Source: Legionella sp. (GTDB taxonomy: Bacteria > Pseudomonadota > Gammaproteobacteria > Legionellales > Legionellaceae). From it: 64,000 bases of DNA. The notes under the pieces are model-generated. The model was not told the origin of the DNA. It made no database searches and saw only the letters and a program-made list of their open reading frames with translations. The DNA lies in NCBI GenBank assembly GCA_031291095.1, contig JARLJR010000013.1, positions 119,501 through 183,500 of the forward strand, in the 5' to 3' direction. Every line of letters starts with the position of its first letter. The first letter of the stretch is position 1. Shown here one piece after another: positions 53,721-62,213 of the stretch. Made by a program: the position numbers and the translations under genes.

Positions 53721-55298
53721 ATGGCGCGCAGCGGACGAATTATTAAGTGGTTTTTACTCGCGATCGTGGTGGTTAGCATTGTACTATTGATATTTCGCTC
53801 GTACAGGTCACTCAATGGTCCCTTATTGCAATTGTGGCACACCTTTATTCCTCACGAATTGTCCGCAGAGCAGATCGATAAGACAGACTGGGCCGGCTAC
53901 CTCGTACAAGAGGACAAGATTATGGAAAGTGTCCGTACCCAGGTCAGCCAGAAAATCCCACCTAACGAACGCGTTTTCACCAATCGTTACTTTGAAGCGA
54001 GTCCAATTTATCCGCCAAATTTTACGCATAATTGGAACCGTTCCTATGTCATGGAGCCTGATGGTAAACCGGTCGGTGTCGTGGTGTTGCTTCATGGGCT
54101 TACCGATTCTCCTTACACGCTTCGGCATGTAGCGAAACATTATCGTGATCACGGTTTTGTTGCCATTGGTATCCGATTGCCTGGTCATGGGAGTGTTCCG
54201 GCTGGTTTGACCGTCGCGCGTTGGGAAGATTGGATGGCGGCGACACGTTTGGCCGTGCGTGAGGCGCGTAGACGGGTTCCCGCACCCGCGCCGTTCCATC
54301 TTATTGGATTCTCAAATGGAGGGGCACTGGCGATGAAGTATTCGTTGGATGCACTCGAGGAGCCTTCTCTGTTGCGCCCCGACCGTATTATAATGTTCAC
54401 GCCAATGATAGGTATCACGCGCTTTGCTCGTTTTGCCGGGTTTGCAGGCTTGCCCGCTATATTACCCCCTTTTGCAAAGGCGGCCTGGCTGAGCGTTATA
54501 CCTGAATTCAATCCATTCAAATACAACTCTTTTCCGGTAAACGGTGCGCGCCAATCGTTTCGGTTGACCGACGCGCTACAAGCACAGATCCAACGTCTTT
54601 CACGGGAGTCACGGTTTAGCGAGTTACCGCCAGTTCTTACTTTTCAGCCGGTTATCGATTTCACGGTCAGTACGCAGGCAATTCTGTTAGCCCTTTATGC
54701 CTTTCTACCTGACAATGGAAGCGAGATTGTGCTATTTGATGTAAATCGTACATTTAAGTTTTTCCCCATGCTGCGTAAATCATCTTATGTTGCGGTCGAA
54801 CAACTTACGCCAACAACCCCCCAAACTTTCCGTTTTACGGTTATCACCAATGCAGACGATGGCAATGATCTGGCGATCGAGCGTAGCATGGCCCCTGGGC
54901 AGCTAAAGGCTGGGGTTCGCTCGCTAAATCTGCCTTATCCTCCGGGGATCTTCTCCCTTTCGCATCTCTCAGTTCCTATTCCTATGGACGATCCACTTTA
55001 TGGAATAAAGCCTGACCCAAAAACCAAAGACGAATATGGCTACAATCTGGGGGCGATGGATGTACGCGGTGAGCGAGGGGTATTGATTGTTGATCAGGAT
55101 TTTCTAACTCGGTTGTCATCCAATCCATTCTTTCCCTATTTGCTAAGTCGAATCGATGGGGAGATCAATCATCCTTCAGGCCCATCTGGGAAAAATATCC
55201 CGACACCACCCTCATCAGGTTTATCGGTGCGTCTCAAAGCCTTACTGTCTACATTTGATCGAGGCAACAGAGAATCTGAGCCATATGAAGGTCCCTAG
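53721..55298 (+). CDS. Alpha/beta hydrolase, N-terminally membrane-anchored
   Basis: A 525-residue serine hydrolase. An N-terminal membrane anchor (IIKWFLLAIVVVSIVLLIF) precedes a large extracytoplasmic domain. The oxyanion-hole segment VVLLHGLTDSP and nucleophile elbow GFSNG (Ser198) are clear. LPGHGSVPAG and WMAATRLAV match carboxylesterase/lysophospholipase relatives. The base composition (near 50% GC) is well above the neighbours, suggesting acquisition from another source. The ATG follows a weak ribosome-binding site. The substrate is unknown; esters or lipids are plausible. Confidence 0.85.
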   Translation: MARSGRIIKWFLLAIVVVSIVLLIFRSYRSLNGPLLQLWHTFIPHELSAEQIDKTDWAGYLVQEDKIMESVRTQVSQKIPPNERVFTNRYFEASPIYPPNFTHNWNRSYVMEPDGKPVGVVVLLHGLTDSPYTLRHVAKHYRDHGFVAIGIRLPGHGSVPAGLTVARWEDWMAATRLAVREARRRVPAPAPFHLIGFSNGGALAMKYSLDALEEPSLLRPDRIIMFTPMIGITRFARFAGFAGLPAILPPFAKAAWLSVIPEFNPFKYNSFPVNGARQSFRLTDALQAQIQRLSRESRFSELPPVLTFQPVIDFTVSTQAILLALYAFLPDNGSEIVLFDVNRTFKFFPMLRKSSYVAVEQLTPTTPQTFRFTVITNADDGNDLAIERSMAPGQLKAGVRSLNLPYPPGIFSLSHLSVPIPMDDPLYGIKPDPKTKDEYGYNLGAMDVRGERGVLIVDQDFLTRLSSNPFFPYLLSRIDGEINHPSGPSGKNIPTPPSSGLSVRLKALLSTFDRGNRESEPYEGP

Positions 55299-55331
55299 AG
55301 CTATACGTTATACACGATAGGGAGGGGTTGT

Positions 55332-56336
55332 TTATAAATGGTAAACTTCCTCTAACCATAGAAGGAGGAGTTCGTCTGGTTTCTTTGTTTTAATATTCTG
55401 TTGGTTTTTTCTTTTCCACTTCATCAATTTACCATTTTTGAGCCATTCAAAAATTTGTGGATGAATGTAACTCGTTTTGCAAATAGAGGGGGTATGTCCG
55501 AGTAATGCTGCAACTTCGAGCATACTATGTTTAATATGGGTTATTTTTAAATTTTTTATTTCTAATAATGAAATAGCACGAACAAAAAATTCTCTTGTGG
55601 CAATCCATGTTCTGAAATCTTTTGCTGTAAAAGGATGCTGTGTGACTCGCTGCAAATATTCATTAACATCTTGCGAAGTAATTACTGCTATATGTTGTTG
55701 CTCATTATAATATTTAAAAATTTCATATCCTGGAATATGGTTACACTGTTTTAAAATTTGAATAAGATTTTTTTCTGTTACTTCAAAGTTCCAAGGGTGC
55801 TTATTTTTTCCTAAAAATTCAAATGAAACCGCATTTTTTTTGTGTCGCATATGTTTTTTTCTAAGTGTAGTAATACCATAGGTTTTATTTTGCTTAGCAT
55901 AAGCACTATTTCCTATCCTTACTGAGTAATTATCTATTAAAAATAGAACCGCACAAATGATCTGACTCTTATCAAGAGTAGGGGGGCTACTTATCTCTTC
56001 ATTGATTTTTTCTCTTAATGTAGAAAGAGAATAGCCAAAATCCAATAATGATTTAAATTTTTGCTCTTGTCTTCTTTGTACCCATGAAGCATGGTAAATG
56101 TACTGTTTTCTATTTTTATTGTCTCGTCCTACCGCTTGAATGTGTCCTTTCTCATTAGAACATATCCATACATGTGTATAGGCTGGAGGAATGGCAAGTA
56201 ATTTGATACGTTCTAACACCTTGGAATCGGTTATTCTTTTTCCTTTCGAATCGAAGTAAACAAAGTTCTTCCCTTGTTTTTTGCGTTGAATTCCAGGGGT
56301 CTGTTTTACGTACACAAAGCAGCTATTTTTATTCAT
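55332..56336 (-). CDS. DNA topoisomerase IB (poxvirus/eukaryote-like)
   Basis: A 334-residue type IB topoisomerase that relaxes supercoils through a 3'-phosphotyrosyl intermediate. The N-terminal domain (GKRITDSKVLERIKLLAIPPAYTHVWI) is typical of bacterial TopIB. The catalytic domain shows IGNSAYAKQNKTYGITTLRKKH, KDFRTWIATREFF and the active tyrosine in CKTSYIHP (Tyr290). Length and order match family members from other bacteria. Convergent with the hydrolase gene, which it nearly touches. Confidence 0.9.
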   Translation of the reverse strand: MNKNSCFVYVKQTPGIQRKKQGKNFVYFDSKGKRITDSKVLERIKLLAIPPAYTHVWICSNEKGHIQAVGRDNKNRKQYIYHASWVQRRQEQKFKSLLDFGYSLSTLREKINEEISSPPTLDKSQIICAVLFLIDNYSVRIGNSAYAKQNKTYGITTLRKKHMRHKKNAVSFEFLGKNKHPWNFEVTEKNLIQILKQCNHIPGYEIFKYYNEQQHIAVITSQDVNEYLQRVTQHPFTAKDFRTWIATREFFVRAISLLEIKNLKITHIKHSMLEVAALLGHTPSICKTSYIHPQIFEWLKNGKLMKWKRKNQQNIKTKKPDELLLLWLEEVYHL

Positions 56337-56974
56337 CTAGCCTTTTCTCATAAAAGAAATCGGAACTATTAAATAATCAGAATTAACGTTCACTTCACAG
56401 ATATTTTAAGTTGAGGATTCTTTTCAACTATATAATTTTTTCCTCACTATTTTGTGTGGTAAAAGTCGCGCAGTAGATGAAAAATTCTCCTACGCACTCT
56501 GATCTCAGTTGATAAAGTATATTTTAGACTATAATAATAGTGTAGTTATATACTAGGAATTCGAATGTTTTATCATCTTCTTTTATCCTATTTTCGTCTT
56601 AAATTGATTCGAATGCTTTTTGCAAAGCTTATGAGGCATTCGAAAGTAAAAAACTCTAATCTAATTATGAGTTTTTTAAGTATTCTTGAGCTATTTGTCT
56701 CTCAGATAGGCCATAAAAAGATGCGAACAAAGTGATCTAAGAGAGCATTAGTTGAGTGTTTTTTTATGGAGGTCCTCGAGACTATGCTTTGGTTGTGATG
56801 GCCGCTTCACTCAATTTTCCTCATTTTAAATGTCCCTTAATTAAAGAATTCGTTGAGAAGCCAGTGGATGGGTTCGTTCTTTATATGTATGATTATATTG
56901 GTGATTTTGCGTGGCTATTTTTTGATCATGGATTATTGTAATATGTGCAAGAAATTTTCTCAGAGGAAATAAAA
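56337..56974. other. Region upstream of the insertion sequence
   Basis: 638 bp between topoisomerase IB and the IS. It holds a small possible ORF at 56565-56735 with a TATAAT box (about 56533), and a 61-codon frame (56756-56941, GTG start) with protein-like sequence (GGPRDYALVVMAASLN) that may be a remnant. No other element is recognised. Confidence 0.35.
56565..56735 (+). CDS. Possible small basic protein
   Basis: A 56-codon frame with ATG behind AGGA encodes a hydrophobic-basic peptide (YFRLKLIRMLFAKLMRH). A TATAAT box lies about 30 bp upstream. No known family; could be a toxin-like or membrane-active peptide, or a chance ORF. Confidence 0.25.
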   Translation: MFYHLLLSYFRLKLIRMLFAKLMRHSKVKNSNLIMSFLSILELFVSQIGHKKMRTK

Positions 56975-57783
56975 GGCTCTGTCGAAAATAGAAAATCTAA
57001 AATATACTGTCGCCCTAAAAAATCACTATGAGATTGAATAATGATCATTTTTAAAGGGCGTCACTTTCCTAAAGATCTCATATTGATGGCGGTAAGATGG
57101 AAGCTTGCTTATCCACTGAGTTACCGAAATATTGAGGAATTAATGGAAGAACGTGGTGCTGATGTAGATCACTCAACGGTTCAAAAATGGGTCGTTCATT
57201 ATGCACCACAATTAGAGGAATCATTCAGAAAAAGGAAAAAGCCCGTTGGCAGTAGCTGGAGGATGGATGAAACGTATATCAAGGTCAATGGCAAATGGGT
57301 TTACCTTTATCGTGCAGTAGATAAAGAAGGGAACACCATTGATTTTATGTTGTCAGAAACTCGAGACCGACCTGCTGTATTGAAGTTTTTTATAAAAGCA
57401 ATTAGCACCAGTGGATTACCAAAGAAGGTGAATATAGATAAATCAGGCTCTAATACTGCAGCGTTGGAACGTATCAATAACCTGTTATTTATCTATGGAA
57501 TTTGGCATTTGTTAATTGAAGTAAGGCGTATAAAATATCTAAATAACATGGTGGAGCAGGATCATCGCGGCATTAAAAATGTTACAAAATTTACACTCGG
57601 GTTTAAATCATTTAAAGCGGCAGAAGCAACAATTTCGGGAATTGAGTTGCATCGGATGCTAAAGAAAGGACAGATGAAAAATGCAGGAGATACCCCTCCC
57701 TGGAAACAGTTTTACGAGTTAGCAGCATAACTACGTCCAGAATATGGCTCTCTTCAATTACACGAAAAATTTTCGACAGAGCC
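56975..57783 (+). mobile_element. IS6-family insertion sequence
   Basis: An 809-bp element bounded by inverted repeats GGCTCTGTCGAAAAT (56975-56989) and its complement (57769-57783). Terminal GGCTCTGT matches the IS6/IS26 type. Its one transposase gene fills most of it. The flanks AAATAAAA and AAAAAATA are not an exact 8-bp duplication, so the element may have taken part in a deletion or recombination, or simply sits in A-rich DNA. Confidence 0.88.
57041..57730 (+). CDS. IS6-family transposase
   Basis: A 229-residue DDE transposase of the usual IS6 length. An N-terminal HTH-containing part (YPLSYRNIEELMEERGADVDHSTVQKWV) precedes the catalytic core: Asp76 in WRMDETYIKV, Asp133 in VNIDKSGSN and Glu172 in MVEQDHRGIK. 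The frame is intact, so the element may be active. Confidence 0.92.
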   Translation: MIIFKGRHFPKDLILMAVRWKLAYPLSYRNIEELMEERGADVDHSTVQKWVVHYAPQLEESFRKRKKPVGSSWRMDETYIKVNGKWVYLYRAVDKEGNTIDFMLSETRDRPAVLKFFIKAISTSGLPKKVNIDKSGSNTAALERINNLLFIYGIWHLLIEVRRIKYLNNMVEQDHRGIKNVTKFTLGFKSFKAAEATISGIELHRMLKKGQMKNAGDTPPWKQFYELAA

Positions 57784-57790
57784 AAAAAAT

Positions 57791-59476
57791 ATGCCTGAAT
57801 TGTCAGTACATAAAAAACAGTATGTAATTATTAACATATGGACGTCTGATCGCAACAAGGCTCTTCCAGGGGCCAATGTAGGGCATATATCATTTACGAC
57901 ATCAAGAGGCCATGGCAGTTTATGGCCTGGAGGTGCGCAGGTAGCTGTGCCCTATAAAAGGAACGCGTTGAAACAGGAACGGGTTAAGTTTTTTGCTAGC
58001 GCACCTGATTATGTAGATGATTATGAACAAGATTGCATGCGTGAAACGATTAGTGAAAGTGGTGCATATGAGTTTTGTTTGCTGGGATATGAACTTTGTT
58101 GGCTAGAAGAAGGAGCACAAATAGAGGAAAACAAAATCTACATAAAGTTGATAAATGCTTATACTCCTTCCTTAATGCAAAAAAATGCGGGTTTGGTTAA
58201 CGGTTCATTATATTTTGCTCTATTAGAGGATGGTTCTCTTTCCTATACAGCGATAACTCCGTCTAATCAAAAAATTGTGGGTAGCTTAGATAAAGAGACT
58301 ATAGAAAGTATTAGCCCAGAGCTTGCTTTATTAGAAGCTCCTTTAAATGAAATTCAATTAGAACAGATTAACGTATTTTATCCTGAAATAGTTGAGAAGA
58401 TGCCAGAGGCCCACCAAGAATTGATTGCACATTTATATATTCAATACACCGTAAAAGCCCCATCTGGAGAAGTTGTAAACGCTACTATCCAAGATGATAT
58501 TCAGCTGAAGAGTGGCCGCACATTGGTAGATGTTTTAAATGAGCGGGTTGATGTAAATGAGATGCAAACCTTTCTTCCTTATATGCTAGAGATTACCTCC
58601 AAAAGAGGGCATACACGCACGGAGCTTCAGGAGCCTGTAATCGAATCAAGAAAAATCTATTTTGATCTTACGGAAGAGGGCTCTCTCCTTTATGCTGTGA
58701 AATCATCTAAAGAGACGGTAAGAGGATGTATTGATAAAAGCGAGTTAATAAAAATTAATCAACAACTCGCTAATTTAACAGCGCCATTAACACTGGGTCA
58801 ATTAGCTTTGTTAGAACGTTTTACACCAGAAATACTAAATCTTACTGCTCAAAAAGGGCATACTAAAGAAGTACGATTCCGACCGGCTTATCGTGGCATG
58901 CCTTTGTTACCTGGAGAAGTGTTCTATCGGTTCGATAGTGTAGATAATACCTACCATTCAGTGACTGAAGTTCCGCCACATTATCCTCCTCAATATAGTT
59001 TTTTTGCGGTTAAGTTGCTGCATGCTAATTTTCGAGTGGTTTTATACTCATTAAATGTTGAAAAGGTTAATGAAGAGTTTGAAGCGCTACAGCGACCCGG
59101 AGCCGTCATAGGTTGGGTTATGCAGGGGTCTAACTTATTCACCCGTAATGATTATGTTGACGCTGCCGAAAGCTGTGCTTCTTTAGCATTTCGTTGTTTA
59201 AAGGCAGGTGGCTTTTATTCAATATTACAATCCAAGACTTCATCTCAAACCTCAAGTATAGTTACGCCTGATGATTTGCTACGACAGGTAGTTGCATATA
59301 AAGAGAAGGAGCTAAAGTCCTGTTCAGAGAGCTACTCATGGGAAACTAATGGTGTAGATATATCTTCATTTGAAAATGCTAAAGTTGCATATGGAAATAA
59401 AGGGCTAAACGCAAATGCGGAGGATGATATTCTTCCATCACTTATGCCAACTATACCGAGGTGTAATATACAGTAA
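57791..59476 (+). CDS. Candidate permuted papain-fold (NlpC/P60-like) protein, candidate effector
   Basis: A 561-residue protein starting with an ATG only 8 bp from the IS6 end. N-terminal KQYVIINIWTS, then NVGHISFTTSRGHGSLWPGG, places His32 in a strand. Near the C-terminus AESCASLAFRCLKAGG places Cys462 at a helix start, followed by VTPDDLLRQV. The order His...Cys fits circularly permuted NlpC/P60 hydrolases (LRAT/YaeF group). Between them lie two internal copies of a ~180-residue module (compare SLSYTAITPSNQKIVGSLDKETI with SLLYAVKSSKETVRGCIDKSEL, and LEAPLNEIQLEQINVFYPEI with LTAPLTLGQLALLERFTPEI). The native promoter was probably displaced by the IS. Catalysis and secretion are inferred. 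Confidence 0.7.
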   Translation: MPELSVHKKQYVIINIWTSDRNKALPGANVGHISFTTSRGHGSLWPGGAQVAVPYKRNALKQERVKFFASAPDYVDDYEQDCMRETISESGAYEFCLLGYELCWLEEGAQIEENKIYIKLINAYTPSLMQKNAGLVNGSLYFALLEDGSLSYTAITPSNQKIVGSLDKETIESISPELALLEAPLNEIQLEQINVFYPEIVEKMPEAHQELIAHLYIQYTVKAPSGEVVNATIQDDIQLKSGRTLVDVLNERVDVNEMQTFLPYMLEITSKRGHTRTELQEPVIESRKIYFDLTEEGSLLYAVKSSKETVRGCIDKSELIKINQQLANLTAPLTLGQLALLERFTPEILNLTAQKGHTKEVRFRPAYRGMPLLPGEVFYRFDSVDNTYHSVTEVPPHYPPQYSFFAVKLLHANFRVVLYSLNVEKVNEEFEALQRPGAVIGWVMQGSNLFTRNDYVDAAESCASLAFRCLKAGGFYSILQSKTSSQTSSIVTPDDLLRQVVAYKEKELKSCSESYSWETNGVDISSFENAKVAYGNKGLNANAEDDILPSLMPTIPRCNIQ

Positions 59477-59581
59477 CTATTTATCAATACACATGGTCAT
59501 ACTATTTTGACTATGTGTTTAAATATTGGTAAAATTGATTGCAAATATACGCTTATTAAGCATTATTTAGGAGTAGATTCA

Positions 59582-60553
59582 ATGTCACAAATAAGCCATA
59601 AACAAGCAAGAAACATGCTTCGCCAAGCGTGTGCACGTTATGTCAGTCATAAAAAAGAACAGTTGAATGCACTAGTTGCAGTGAGCACAATTTCTCCGAA
59701 ATTCACTTTTTTTGAAGAAGCGATTGGCAAATATGCCCCTACGCCTGGTTTTAATGATTGGATTCAATGTAACTATTATTCCATTTTGAAGTATGTTTTT
59801 CGCCTTTCTGATACCCACTCTTTTACAGAATATCTCCATAATGAATTGTATATTAAACCAAAGGAGGAGGAAGCTCAGCGCTTTCCGCAATTAAAACTAT
59901 CTCAGTCCGGAGTGAAGGTTTTCGATCAACATGATCCTGCTATAGTTTTATATAATTTGAGATTGTTGACTCAGCTTGTAGATTTTATTATGAATGACAA
60001 CGACTCTAATTGGGCTACTTTAAAGACAGATGGAAATTATCAGGGTAGTGATTATGCTTATTCTGACGATGCCCCCCTTTCTTTGAAAATAGATAAAACC
60101 ATACAACAATTAAGAGAGCAAGTTTCTCTTATTTCTTCATTGCCAAAGTATAAGTCAGAATTTTATATAGAATGCATTGATTACCGTTTAAATGAATTAA
60201 CATCTGGATTGAATAGTTATCTTAAAGAGATTGCAGTGCAGGAATTAAGCGATATTTTAAATAATGACTCGTTAAGTGATGAAGAAGCAGTAAATAGTGT
60301 TGAATTTCAACTGAAGAATCATTCTACCTTAGTTCTTCTAAATAAAAATAACCAATCTACCTCTGAACAAAACTTAAAATTGTTATCGGTAATTGCCGTT
60401 TTAATCGGTGTAGGCATATTTACTACCTTAGCGTTAGTGGCAAAAAGGTTATATGACACAGGTGGTAGCAGTATTAACTTTTTTAAACCGCTGGCAACAA
60501 ACTTGTGTGAAGATTTAGAACATATTACACAAAGTACAAAGCCAACCTTTTAA
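59582..60553 (+). CDS. Unknown protein with C-terminal membrane segment
   Basis: ATG 59582 has AGGAG at 8 nt; the longer frame from 59507 has no such site. The ~323-residue protein is helical and charged, opening SQISHKQARNMLRQACARYVSHKKEQ, and carries one hydrophobic helix near the end (LLSVIAVLIGVGIFTTLALVA) followed by ~30 polar residues. One membrane anchor near a polar tail is common among secreted effectors that target host membranes. No domain recognised. It lies just downstream of the papain-fold gene on the same strand. Confidence 0.65.
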   Translation: MSQISHKQARNMLRQACARYVSHKKEQLNALVAVSTISPKFTFFEEAIGKYAPTPGFNDWIQCNYYSILKYVFRLSDTHSFTEYLHNELYIKPKEEEAQRFPQLKLSQSGVKVFDQHDPAIVLYNLRLLTQLVDFIMNDNDSNWATLKTDGNYQGSDYAYSDDAPLSLKIDKTIQQLREQVSLISSLPKYKSEFYIECIDYRLNELTSGLNSYLKEIAVQELSDILNNDSLSDEEAVNSVEFQLKNHSTLVLLNKNNQSTSEQNLKLLSVIAVLIGVGIFTTLALVAKRLYDTGGSSINFFKPLATNLCEDLEHITQSTKPTF

Positions 60554-60614
60554 CATCGAACTGATTAAATGACGGTTTTGTACCGTATTTATTATTTGTT
60601 GTGGTAATTAATGT

Positions 60615-61367
60615 ATGAGAAAAATAACTAAAAAGTTTTCGTTTTTTAGAGCTTTAAATCCGGCATCATGTAATTCAGGGATTATTTATCGTTTTGGTGG
60701 TGATGACCCTTGCTTGGGAAAGGAAATGATTGATTCTTTCGTTTCCGAAAATATTTATAAAGCCTGGAATCGTAATTTAGATTTTGTCTCAGCACTTTTC
60801 GCTACCTATGATATTCTCATGGGTGACCATTATGATTTATATTTTCATGGCCAAAATGATTGTCGTGGCGGGGCAAAAGGAGCATTGGATTATTTTATTT
60901 TCCCTCTAGTTGCTCGGAAATTAATCTCTGATTTTTATTTGGAAACGAACATCAGAGTATCAATTTCTAATGTATTAGCTTGGTCTATAGCTGTGCCCTT
61001 AGAAGTTGCCCGTTTTAGTGCTGCGGTAGGGTTAGCATTACTTCTTGCACCTGTTATTGCTTTAGTTCATCTTCTCAAGGGTTGTTTTTATGGAAATATA
61101 AATGAAGTACAACAAAATGTAGTCACTGAGAGTGATGTAGCTCAAGAAGAGAAGATATCGAGTCAAACAGCCGAGGAACCTCAAAAGGGCTATGTACGAA
61201 GATTAAGTTCACATGTTTTGTTTCTACGTAAACACCAAGAGCTACTACGTAAGCTGCATGAACGTAAGAAGCACTCTACAGTTAATCCAGATGAAATTAG
61301 CTCGTTGCCTGAAGCTCCTGATACTTCCGTGGATGATGGAAGAAGTGCTTTACCTCATAATTGTTAA
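60615..61367 (+). CDS. Unknown protein with central hydrophobic region and polar tail
   Basis: A 250-residue protein. The N-terminal part has Cys and aromatic residues (PCLGKEMIDSFVSENIYKAWNRN). A hydrophobic region lies at ~120-155 (VLAWSIAVPLEVARFSAAVGLALLLAPVIALVHLL), and the C-terminal ~90 residues are charged, ending DGRSALPHNC. The ALP-containing end resembles the tails of the proteins at 48655 and 35601. No family recognised. It may be in one transcript with the two genes upstream. Confidence 0.6.
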   Translation: MRKITKKFSFFRALNPASCNSGIIYRFGGDDPCLGKEMIDSFVSENIYKAWNRNLDFVSALFATYDILMGDHYDLYFHGQNDCRGGAKGALDYFIFPLVARKLISDFYLETNIRVSISNVLAWSIAVPLEVARFSAAVGLALLLAPVIALVHLLKGCFYGNINEVQQNVVTESDVAQEEKISSQTAEEPQKGYVRRLSSHVLFLRKHQELLRKLHERKKHSTVNPDEISSLPEAPDTSVDDGRSALPHNC

Positions 61368-61801
61368 ATTAAAATAATTAATGCCTTGAATCTCTCTGCT
61401 ACTTATAGTCTCACCAAGTTTCTTTTATATTGGAGCAGAGAAAGGGGCAAGATACAGATATTATATTTAAGCAAGAAGAGGTAGATGCGAATAATCAGAT
61501 AATTCAGTCGCAAAGAAGTTGAAATTGAGTTTGCTCATAAATTTTAGCAAGAAAAAATTGTTTATGGCTTATTTATGAAAAAGCTACTTGTTTTTGTAGT
61601 AAATTATTAGGCTTGTGAATTTGCACTTACGTCTACAATTAAATTTATTATCACACATTCAATTTGCACTCTGGGTGTACTCTGAAAATAATTTTTTTGG
61701 GTTTTTGTAACTCATTGATTTAAATGGCGTCCCGGAGAGATAGGATTTGAACCTCCTATTTGCCCCTTAGGAGGGGATTTAATAAGAATCATAGTAAATC
61801 A
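61368..61801. other. Intergenic region with tRNA fragment
   Basis: 434 bp between an unknown gene and the HTH-like gene. The tRNA-Arg 3' fragment lies at 61725-61777. The rest is AT-rich and shows short T-runs but no supported gene. Confidence 0.4.
61725..61777 (-). tRNA. 3' fragment of tRNA-Arg(CCT), probable attachment-site remnant
   Basis: On the minus strand the fragment reads an anticodon arm CCCCTCCTAAGGGG (anticodon CCT), a T-arm core GGAGGTTCAAATCCT, then CTCCGGGACGCCA with encoded CCA. The 5' half (acceptor and D-arm) is absent. About four extra bases disrupt the T-stem/acceptor junction. A 3' tRNA end without the rest is typical of the att site of an integrated element. Confidence 0.65.
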
Positions 61802-62062
61802 CTATGTGCTTGACAGGGAATGGTCACCTATAAAAATATAAAACCAATGCATCATTTTTGAAGACACGGCGTCGGATAAATATTCTTTTCCATTGAGAAC
61901 TTGATTTAAACAGAAAGGAGGTACTTCTAATAACTCGGATAATTCCTTTAAATCATATTTGCTATAGGTTAATAAAAATTCTAAAATAATTTTTTGCGCA
62001 GATTTTTTGCAATTAAAACGAATATCAAACTCTGACTCCCAAACTTCTGCTAGACATCCCAT
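61802..62062 (-). CDS. Small HTH-like protein
   Basis: An 86-residue protein with a helical layout that fits a lambda-repressor-like HTH (YDLKELSELLEVPPFCLNQVLNGKEYLSD): helix 2-turn-helix 3 with the usual hydrophobic positions. GGAG precedes the ATG at 9 nt. It lies beside the tRNA fragment, so it may be a leftover mobile-element regulator; this is inference. Confidence 0.6.
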   Translation of the reverse strand: MGCLAEVWESEFDIRFNCKKSAQKIILEFLLTYSKYDLKELSELLEVPPFCLNQVLNGKEYLSDAVSSKMMHWFYIFIGDHSLSST

Positions 62063-62213
62063 GTCACAAACTCCAAAGCTTATTCAATCCATAAAATGAA
62101 ATGTTAGTTAAGCACAGAGGGTCAGAGAATAAAATTACGTTTTTTGCTTGTAAAATGATCGGGGTAAAATGTAATTTTGTTTTAATCACGAGCATATTGG
62201 GGCGCAATTATTT

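Noticed and set aside
57784-57791. 8-bp target-site duplication of the IS6 element
   Set aside because: The flanks AAATAAAA and AAAAAATA differ; similarity is only A-richness.
60570-60588. ACGGT-N5-ACCGT hairpin before the 60615 gene as an eighth operator
   Set aside because: The half-sites are in the opposite order to the CCGTA/TACGG dyad; probably unrelated.
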